Assembly: GCA_012845835.1 (NCBI GenBank)
Contig: JABAKD010000011.1
Span: 5,604,036 to 5,668,035 of the forward strand
Reading direction: 5' to 3'
Length of the DNA stretch: 64,000 bases
From: Undaria pinnatifida
Lineage: Eukaryota > Sar > Phaeophyceae > Laminariales > Alariaceae
The notes beneath the pieces are model-generated. The model was not told where the DNA came from. It did not search any database and saw nothing but the letters and a program-made list of their open reading frames with translations. Both the position numbers and the translations under genes were made by a program. Positions 26,501 through 37,508 of the stretch are shown piece by piece; the first letter of the stretch is position 1; every line of letters starts with the position of its first letter.

Positions 26501-29500
26501 AAAAACAGATCGAACGGGGCATTGAGTGCACACGATGCACTGGCATTTCCGCAGCATGGCGTCAATGTAGTTCCTTATGGGGTCAATGAGCTCTGACATC
26601 GATTTTGAATAGAGCACTGTCCTAAATGGCTCTGTAGAATTCGCCTACGATACAAGACAAAATTCTCTTATATCGTGCTTTCGATGTAGGAGAACATTCT
26701 CTTAAACTGAACTAAAAGAAAACCGGATACGAGAAAAAATATTTTGGCTCGTCGAACCGTCTCTTATATCGTAGCTACTACTGCACCCAGAATTAAAAAA
26801 TGGTAAAACAACGAAGGGGAAGCATGCTGGTATATACAAGTTCTGCGTGTGGAATAGCAACAAAATAAAAATAAAAATAAAGCAACAACTGTTTGTTGCT
26901 ATTTTGGCATCCGGCAAGTGCCAGGCGGCTGGGGGGAGGGGGGGGAAGTAACAGGCCATACATCTGGCCGAGAAATCGTTTGCGGACGTAAATAGAATAC
27001 GCGAGCATCACTCTCGGTGGACAATCGATCGTATTCGGGCACCCGTATTTTGCACAACAAGCAAAGGGCGCCGCCACGCCGATGAATCCCGGAGGTATGA
27101 TTGAGACAATGGGAGGGCTGTTGGCAGTGGCCATCCCGGGACCGTTCGGGGCCGTCCCGAGGCCGTCTGGGACCGTCTGGGGCCGTCCGGGGACCGTCTG
27201 GGTCCGTCCGGGGACCGTCTGGGGCCGTCCCGGAAGCGTTCTGGGGCCGTCGCGAGACCGTCCTGGGACGTTCGGGGCCGTTCCAGGACAGTCCGGGACC
27301 GTCCCGGGACCGTCCCAGGGCTGGGCGCTGTTGGACGGGACCATAGCGGGATCGTCCAGTGATCGTCCCGAGTCTGTCACGGGGTCGTCCCGGGGCCGTC
27401 CCGGGATCGCCCCGGGACAGTCCGGGGCCATCTGGGGACTGTCCAGGGCCGCCCCGCGGCCGTCCCGAGACCGTCCCGAAGTCGTCCCGAGTCCGTCCCG
27501 GGACCGTCCTAAGATCATTCGGGGTCGTTCCAGGACAGTCCGGGGCCGTCTCGTGGCCGCGGGATCGTACCGCGACTGCTGTCCCGAGGCCGTCCCGGGG
27601 TAATCCCCGAGCAGTCTCGGAGCCGTCTCGAGTCTGTCCCGGGGCTATCTCGGGGCCATACCGGAACTGTCCGGGGCGCTCTCGGGGTCGTCCGGGGCCG
27701 TCCCAGACGGAGACGGGAGCTTAACCGCCTCGACTCGGGCTAGTCTGAGGCGATCCTCACGCGAACCAGCGCGCGCAGAGGTAACCGGTGTGTGAGGCGA
27801 CCGGGAGAGCGTATTTACTACCAAGGTATAAACAAAAGTGTGTACGTAAATGGGAGCAAGAAATTTCTGGGAATAGTCACGAGAACCAGAACTTTTTGAG
27901 GGAACCGCAACAACTAGCTCTCTCAAAACATCCACGTGTTTCGTCTCCAAAAGCACGGGTAAAGTTCTAAAAAAGAGGCTAAAATAATATAAAGCCAACG
28001 GGTGGCGGTCGAGGGGAGCGGGGACGGAGCCTATTTATGGCGCCGCAGTCGAACTCATAATAAGTTGCCGCCGTGTAATGTATAAAATATCTACGACTCG
28101 CGATCGGCGTGCGTGGCGAAAGACGGCCGCAGATACGCGAGGCTAACCGCCGAAGGACGACCAACTGGCCAGATGAAAAGAATACGCGTTCGCAACATAC
28201 GCGTTGGGGCACGCATAAATCCTGACGGGAGGCGAGAGCATGATCGGTCGGGACGGGTGTGGAGGTGGAGAGCGGAAATACGAACAACTCGTGGGGGAGG
28301 GGGGGGGGTGTACTCGGGGGGGGGGGATATAAATTGCCCGCGGCCACATTATCCTCGACCGCGACATCTTCCCGTATTGTAGCACTGCGTACGCGCTATG
28401 ATACGAGCCTCGCGTTCCGCTAAGGGTATTCTCGTTGCTGTCTGCCTTCAAATGGTACCTTCACTCGTGAGAACAGGTCTTCGGTCGTGTACATACCATA
28501 CATAAAATATCATGCATTGTGTTACCAGCAGCCCGAGGAGCATACACGGTTTTTCCAGGAGCGAGTAGTGAGACGTATGCACCAGTATGGACTTGACACA
28601 TCGTAGGCTGACTCCCGATTTCAATTTTTATATGTTTCTGGCGGAGGCATGAATTGCGTCAGCTGTGATATATGCGCGCACCACCTTCGGTTTGTTTTGT
28701 GTTATTTCCCTGGGATATTCCTCAGCTCCAGAATGACTGGAGCCTGTACTGTGACCACGGACTTGATTCTGCGAGTTAAATCGACACACGACGCGTATGA
28801 AAATACGTGGAAGTGTGGTGAGCTAAAGCTTTATTTTTCCCCATCCGCCGGAGGATGAAAAAAGAAAAAAAAAAAAAAAAAGTTAATGTGAGAACAACAA
28901 TAGGAAAAAAAGGGAATACTGGCAAAATTAGAAAGAAAAATAAAATAAAAAAACGCAAGTAAGGAAAAGTACAAAGAAAAAAAACACGGTAATTATTAAG
29001 GCTTGAATCCTAATCCTTGTACGACTAAAACAAGCATACCATACTAATTCCAAGGGATTTCCCCCCCCAAAAAAAACGTGGATGCGGTTTTAACGGGTTT
29101 AGTCGGTTTACCCTTACCCTGTAGGAGAACGCCTGGAGAAAAATGATGTGAACTGAGGGCGTACTACTGCTGTTCGTGGACTTACAACCATTTTTTTGTC
29201 GAACATCACGGGTGACGACGTATATACTACAATTATTTTACATAAGATATCATACTAGTAACACTACTGCAGCTCGAACGACCAAAAAATGAAGTTAGTT
29301 GTCACCAACCAACCATTGTGTCCAAAAAGTTCAGTCAGGTCAACTCGTACAGCACCAGTACTACTTTAGTAGGTAGAGATAACAACTTCTTGCCATGACC
29401 AAAAAATGGAGGTAGGTGTGACGTACCAACCAACCATCATGTCCAAAAAGCTGAACCAAGTCAACTCGTACAGCGGCAGCAGCAGCAGTAGTAGAGATAA

Positions 29501-30887
29501 CAGCTTCTTGCCCATGGTTTTTGAGAAAATGGTTTGAGGCACACCGCTTGCGTACGAGATGACCGGGATAATCCCTACACTGGCCGATCGAATGAGATTG
29601 GGTTACGGTTCTGGTCGCATATTATTCAAAGTGTACGTACGTCAACCATGTTCTCGAATCAGCGGTACGTTACAACACCTTTTTTTTTGTATGTTCATCC
29701 TCCGGCGGATGGAGGAAAACATTAACGCGTTGTAAGCTCACCACACATCCACGTCCACGCATTTTCATGCACGTCGTGTCGTGGGTCGATTTACCTCAAA
29801 TGTGTTCGCAGTTCAGCGCTAGCTGGCGTATCCTTCAGTTCCCGTGATAGCGATAGCGCGAGCTGTCCCTGCCGGTGGTCACGGTTACTACTCCGGCAGC
29901 GCAACCTGCCATTGTATACGGATGCCCTCTCCCTCTCAAATTGTATACACTACACACTACTACTCGTACCGAATCGAATGACCCGCTGCCAGCATGAACT
30001 ATCGATCATTTCCTGGAAGTTGGGCCAAGTTATATACCCTGCTACTGGCTCGAACAACGAAGCGGAAGATTGTCGAACCCAATGGCGTGATGAACCGAGA
30101 AGCGGTTAGAGGCTCGGATTCAACAACCGCACGACCATATCTGGACATTTGTGATAGTTGTTATCCTAGTATCTCTGTATCTGGTATGACACTTTGTAGT
30201 ACGTTGTACGCCCAGGAGAACAGCAGCAGCGGGCGGGCGACGTCTGGTCTCACCGTTGCTTCGAGAGAGAACTGGCAGTAGTAGTGCTTCATGATGGGTG
30301 ATGGTTTGACTGTTGGGCACATGGAACCCTTTGTTTCCAATCAGTGACTATTATTAATATACGAAGTAGCTCCTTGAGGACGTCGACGAGCAAAAAAAAA
30401 AAATCAACAAAAGAAAAAGTGACGTTTTAGACTATGTACAGCATCAAATCGACGCGAGCCCACGGGGTGAGGAAAACGCTGAAATATTCTCGCGACGAAA
30501 ACAAAGGCACGTACCATAGTGGGGAGGGGGGAGGAGGGCCCGCTACGTGACCCCGGATCTGAGTTACTATTGGGAGGGAGCGCGATGAGTAGTGCGGGGA
30601 TAATAAATGGGATGAAGAAAAAAAAAAAAACATCGGTAACGCGAACCAGCCCGGGATGCCTGCCTGGGTGGACGTGTCCGGAATGCAACGAACGCAAGAA
30701 ATCGCGTACGGCACGCGCGCGGCACAATGATACTTGAACTACTACTACTGCCGTCCCTTCTCCCTAGACAAAACTCAAAAACCGCCCGCGCCCATTCTGA
30801 GTTCCTTTTTAATCCTTCAGAACTGCAATCAAGTTTTGTTTTTTTTGGGGACAGATTACTTGAAATCAGCGCGAAAAAATGTTTCTT

Positions 30888-30926
<39 letters not shown>

Positions 30927-33900
30927 ACAAGGGCTAAGGCCGCCACACGTCGGGTCCCGAAAAGCTCATCAGAGACCTGATATGTTTTACTAACCCTAAC
31001 CCTCAGCTGTGATATAGGCGTGCACCACATTTGATTTCGTTTGTGTTTTTTCCCTAGGGTATTCCTCAGCTCCAGGGTGACTGGAGCCTGTCCTGTGACC
31101 ACGGACTTGATTATGCGAGTTGATATGAGAACAACAACAATAACAACCAAGGGGGAACATTATGAAATCAGGGCCAAATCGGGCACAAAAACGCAGGGGC
31201 AGTTATTAATACAATGTTCGGCACCCATGGTGAGTTCTGACTACTCGTATCATTGTAGTGTTTTTGATATTTTTTTTTTAACTCAACACTTTTACCTCTC
31301 CAGCTCAACCCGTATAATAATAACAGGTTTTTAGCCTCAGCGACCTTCTGGACAAGCCACAAGCCATGGCCACAGGTGTCTTACCTTCTCCCCCGCGGTA
31401 TGGTCTGCCCCCCCCCCGTAAGAGAGGAAACGAGTGTGAACACGAATAAATTTTGGTCTTACTAACCGTCTACGACGATTAGTGCGAGGGCGCAGCACTA
31501 CGAAATCGTGCTGCGCCCTTGTCGTATCGTATACGTACACGCCTTATAAAGGTCCCAAAACGGGGTTGGGTACTGCTCAACACTATCTATCTAGACATCT
31601 ATAACGAGCGAACACGTACGCATGCTACCAAGTTTGGTACTATCAGCCGCCTACGTACGAGTGAGTAGTCCTAGAGGGAACACGCAGGAGTATGACCAAG
31701 ACATCGTATCGTATCGTATCGTATCGTATCGTATCGTATCGTATCTTATCGTATCGAATCGAATCGTATCGAATCGTATCGTATATACATACAAGTTCTT
31801 GCCGTGTAGTTCGGGCACCAAAAAAGTAACCGGGGGTATCATAGCACCGCCCGAGCCAGGCAGTGGCCTAGCTGCACTCACTCGTGGTTTTTGTGTCGTC
31901 AGTTCTGGTGAGGTATCTCTTGAGTCCCCAGAGAGTGTTGTCTGCGTATTAGCACCAAAAACGCTGTCAGGATACACGGCACTTTTTTCCTCCGCTGGCA
32001 GAGAGCAACTTCTGGGGCATGATTCGCCTTGACGGATTCCACACCACCACTAGGTTTTACTGCAGAACAATTCGGTGCTACGTAGGTACACGCTTGACGA
32101 CGCGCGTTTCTCCCCCTGCTTGGCCTGTCTCCTGATGTCCTTGGTTAATATGGTGCTACTGCCAGCCGTACTAATACACGGTACACGGTACTGATACTAC
32201 GCCTACTGCGCGCGGTACGACTTCTCGAACACCAGTAGACGAGACGTCTTAGACAACGTGCACATACCTGGCCGAATGTACCGGTACACAGCAGTACTCG
32301 TCCTCATCTCTACATAGGAAGTGCCACATAGGGTTGGATGAAGTACCATATAGGGTTGGCTAACGATAGGATAACGGATAGGCTGTCGACTCGCTAGCGG
32401 TTGCGCCGGGCTTCGAATCTCGGCTGGTGTCACTGCCACACACAGCACTTTTATCTGGGTGTTCTTCCGTCGATGAAAATGCGAGCGCGCGAGGTGGCCA
32501 AAATTGATGGCAATCGACGAGAAACAGGAATGCTGCACCCTCTACGTGATCAACATTACGGACAATACTGGAGAGGGGAGGGGGGGGGGATTGCTCATTT
32601 GGTGCTTGCCTCAGTCATTTGACCATTGACCACGCATCCCTTTCGAGACGGAGCACCGTTCCCACTCCTCATACGAGAGATCTCCAACATTTGGGCGCTC
32701 ATTACGTTTCTTCCATGTGTTACATATCATTTTTTTGTATATTTCATCTCCTTCCTGTTCGACCGTCTGCGGCCATCATCTATCTCCCAGCACAGCGATC
32801 GTTTTCTCGCCATCATCTAGCATACCAAGATTCTCCATGTCACATTCGTCCATGTTTCACCGTCTGTGGCCATCATCTATCTCCCAGCACAGCGATCTTT
32901 TTTCGCCATCATCTGGCATACCAAGATTCTCCATGTCACATCCGTCCATGTTTCACCGTCTGTGGCCATCATCTATCTCCCAGCATAGCGATCTTTTTCT
33001 CGCCGTTCATCTAGCATACCAAGATTCTCCATGTCACATCCGTCCATGTTTCACCGTCTGTGGTCATCATCTATCTCCCAGCACAGCGATCTTTTTCTCG
33101 CCATCATCTAGCATACCAAGCTTCTCCATGTCACACCCGTCTATTTCCCATGTTTCCTCATCTCCTCCTCTAGCAACACGTTCCGTTCCTCCTTGTACAC
33201 TTCACTTCACATTATCCCACTACTGAATGGAATCTACTTTTGTCGGCGACGCCGGTTGACACACTCTGTAACTTATACACACCCTAACCCTTCCCGAATG
33301 AAACGCAACCAACCGACCAATGAAGGGTGAACTCCCTTCGTCTCGTACAAAGTGTGCGTCAACCATCGTCTCGAAAATGTGGTAAGCTCTGCTGACAATG
33401 TGTTGCTTGCCAGTACATGGGCGCGGGGGGCGGGGGGGGGGGGAAGCGACACTTGTGACCACGACCTGTCCAGAACGCCGTTGACTGACAGAGCTCCTTG
33501 CCTCAGGACTTGACAAATAATATTTTTGGTGAAAAGCTGAAGCCATGGGACTGCTCATCGGATCGTGTCTACCGCTACTACCAAATAAGGCAGTTTATGG
33601 GGGTCAGGCACGGAGCTCTCCAAGCAAGGAGAAGGCTAAGACCTCCCGCGAGTTGAGCTGGGAAAACAAAATTTGGTGACCAGAACAAAAAATAACTCGC
33701 ACACCACGCATACAAGGAAAAAAAAAGTGGAAGAACTCGAACTTGAGCAACCCATCAAGAATAGATAGAAACTTGTGGAGTATTCCGTCCGCACGTCAGG
33801 CAGCAGACGCATCCACCTGTTCAACGGCCCTTTGGCATGCAATAGTGGTCCGTCTATAGTGCCGGTTGAATACTGCCGGTGTCCCTTTATAGTGCTTGTT

Positions 33901-36900
33901 AAATCGCTTGGCACAGATGGGAACAAACAGTAGCAGCATGCGGAGTAGTGCCGGTTGCCGGTATAGTGCCGGAATTGTCCTCTGCAGTGCGCATACCGGT
34001 CCTATAGTGGGACCAATACTGTATAGAGCTACGAGTGCCATACGAGTACGAGCCCGCTGTTGCATACCGGTGCAAGGGTATATAGGCTAGGCGTGTACCA
34101 GGTATCTGGTGTGATACATGCACGCGGACTATAAGGAAAACGTGTATGCGGTGATTTTCAACAGCACCCACTGTTGGTTTTCATGCGAACAGCAGGTATA
34201 ATATGATACTCGTAATATTGTAGAAGTACGCGTTATACCATGCAAGCACGAGGTACGGTGGCAGTAATTTGCCCAATACGTCGCAGGAAGTAACGCCTTT
34301 TTCCCGCAATTGCGCAATTGCGGCAGTAGTCTGTAGAGATTACCTCTACGCAGAGATGCCGGTTGACGGCACTCTTGCCTCTGGACGCGCAGCCGTCAAA
34401 GGCAGCCGTCAAGGAGATCTCAACACTAAAACCAGTACATAAACCCCGCATACACCCCGACTACTTCCAACTATTTTGCACCCGGTGTGCAGTGTTGAAG
34501 TTCTAAACATGCCAGTGTAGGCACTGTTGTCGCCTGACGGACAGACTTGATGCAAATAAACGAAAAAAACACATGAAATGCAAAGAGGTCTTGACGGGTC
34601 AAGACTATGCATTACCAGTCAACCGACATATATGTTTACCTCTCGTACGGCACTCGCTACCTCCTAGCATCTACGCAGCACTTCCAATCAGCTAGCTGGC
34701 ACATCGCTATAGAGTGCATCTATTGTTCATCTACATCTACGACTTCTATCTAGCAGCAGTCTATAATGATCATACACCGATCTCCGATGGCGTCAACAAG
34801 AAGAGCTTCCTGGAAGATGATGGGGTGACTTCCAAGTAATATATTGATTGGAAGTTTTAACATTATAGAAGCCGGTCGCCCCGATGGTCTAGTGGTTAAC
34901 CACGAACACTACTAAGGTTGGAGTAAGGGGTTCAAAATTCCAATTGCAAAATTCGGTATGGTGACGGTCTTTTCTACAGTCACCAACTGCCGAGAGTGCT
35001 TTTTTAGAAGTGTTTTTTTAGAGCGTGGGTGAAAAAAGCTCAAGTTCACGCCAGTCGACGAGGGAAGAGAGTGCTGAATTATTATCGCAATAAAAATGAG
35101 GGCGCGTACCGTAGTGGGGAGGGGGGAGAAGCGCCTGCTTAGTGACCCTACTGGATCTGAGTGACGCCTAGGGAGGGATAAGGAGCTTGAAAAAAAGTGC
35201 CAAGATAACAGAGGGGATGAGCACACAAAAAAAAAAGCGTGTGTGCGTTCTTCGCGTTATAACCTTTCTTTCTATAATACCCATCGGCATCCAGGGCATC
35301 CAGCGCCCGGGCCCAATCTTCATTCTAGAGAGATAGAGAGCTGTGTGGTCACAAACTGCGAAACAGCGATAACACAACGCGCACACCGCAAAAACAGTAC
35401 GAGGAGATTTGGCACAGGACATCACACATACGACGATCGATTTCGGTAGGAATGATACAGATGGACGAAAAACCACTCGACAAGATTTCGGTACAGCAGG
35501 GGTCCCCCAGTAACGCGGTGGTGTGTCAGAGCCAATACGATCGCCTTATTTGGGGAAACCGCCGGACTACTTCCAGGTTATGAGTGCAATTCCCGAGTCG
35601 CGCCAAGCGACTTTCACCACCTGGTTTAGGTATACCGCCTTGCTCAACCCGCCTTACTGGGGGGTCCATGCTGTAACCTACATTATTCCAAAAAAAAAGT
35701 TCACCTATCAGCGTAAAAAAATGCCGACACGACAGGGGACGGAGGGGTAAACGAGTTTCGACGCGACATATGTAGCGTGACACCAGGTTTCGATTTTGGG
35801 ATGTATCGGAAGCTCCCGATAAGTTATTCGTCACTTTTATTATCCGCCCTCTTGGGGACCACGTTAACCGAGCCAAGCACGACGAGCGAGCGCGATCTTT
35901 CAAGGTCTAGCGACAACGCGCGGCAGCACGGGTATCACTACGACAGTAGTGGGTACTCCGATTTACGAGCACCCCATGACAACCTGGAACAGGCGCCCTT
36001 AACCCCTTTAGAACCCCAAAATCCCTCTATACTAACTTCAAGTAAGTTTGTCCCCAAGAAGGTTTTCCAGTAGTGAAGGCGTTAACTACACACTGCTTTT
36101 ATGTATCTAGAATGGGCAAAGGGCCATATACTTCTTCAATGGCGGGACATGTCGATTTACAGCTGCTCCTGAAGTCCCGAATGCTCATATCCGGGGGGGC
36201 TTTTAAAGCGGGGTACCCACTGCTTGTGTTATATGCTGCGCGTGTCGTGGAGCTCCTTACGTAAAAACAAGTTCCATCGGTATGATACAAACACGTGCAT
36301 CATCAGCTAGCCGTGAGTCCGATCGATTGAGGGGATCGATCATCAGCTTTGCAAGCTGCGGCCATGATATGTATGCGTGTGTCGCCCGCGCGTTGTTTGC
36401 AATTTTTTGGAGACGTCCCCTACTCCATCCAGCAGCCCGAAGTGCTTGATGCGATCGAGGCTGTTGTAATAATGTGTAATACGATCAAACTTTTTTTTTT
36501 TTCCGGCGTGTTTTCCTGTTGAAATCCTAACGGGGGTGAATATTGTTCTATCCGTATTATCGTTAGTATCGTGTGTCGTATATCACATCATACGTAGCTG
36601 GTAACCGCCGCATGGCAAAAGACGGCTTCATGTTTCGTATGCGTCATGTGATCAACTACTGCTGTTGTGTGGTGGTGTTTTTCCCGCTCAAAGCGGTTTC
36701 CCGCCGCACACATTTTATATTGTATCGTAGACTGGATAGAATATTACTACTGGTGGATGCACTGGATGTCGGTGGGTAGTGACACGATGTGACAAGAAGA
36801 ACGGTTTGATGTCAAGAGCACGCGCATACGCACAGCAGCAGCAGCAAGCTGTAGATACAAACGGATAATACGTGCATACTGGCACTGCTATTAATAGTGG

Positions 36901-37468
36901 ACGTGCCATGGTTCCATGCGTGTGATGGCCAACAAGAGAACGAACCACCACAACAACCACAACCAACCACCACCACCACCACCACCACCAATAGCATCCG
37001 TGCTCGCCCCAAGGTGCTCGTATAGAGCTACAACAACATATTATACGTACGTACTGCTTGCTTTACCAGCCTGGCGTTGAACTTGAGTTTCTTCAAAAGT
37101 ATGCTTGTTCTATACCACTGTGGGCTTAAATTAAGGATCTCTTCGTATTATTACTATTACACAAGACGGTCATTATATTCCCGTACGTATTGCCACAATA
37201 CTAACACCAGCATCCCAACACCACGCGTTGTGTTTTATGATATCATGCTCTCGTGGACGTTCTGAACATCGGCGTTCCCGAGCTCACCTGGGAGTGCGGG
37301 TTGCCGTGGACGGTCGCAAACAGGGGCTCCATCGCATCTCTAAGCTGCGAGGCGCTGTGCAGCGTCGCTCCAGCGTGGTCCAGGTACACAAGGCCCTCTC
37401 CCTGCTGCTGCTGCTGCTGCTGCTGCTGCTTCGTCGGCGGCGACCCCTGTCCTTGCAGCTGCTGCCGC

Positions 37469-37508
<40 letters not shown>

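Noticed and set aside
27082-27724. Long Arg/Gly/Pro frames across the GC minisatellite
   Set aside because: All frames stay open because of the repeat; no non-repetitive conserved part.
28775-29800. Initially read as one ~1-kb DNA transposon with 90-bp TIRs
   Set aside because: Both 'TIRs' end in A-rich tails and one shows a TSD plus an empty-site relative, so two opposed retroposon copies explain it better.
32380-32440. tRNA-like stretch ('gggcttcgaatctcggctgg')
   Set aside because: Single B-box-like word only; no cloverleaf could be drawn.
32750-33140. CRISPR-like regularly spaced repeat
   Set aside because: Units are contiguous and descend from LINE coding sequence; no spacers, no cas genes, and a eukaryotic context.
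34872-34945. Functional tRNA gene
   Set aside because: Box-like motifs exist but no acceptor-stem pairing or clear anticodon arm was found, and the sequence continues into a SINE body with a poly-A tail.
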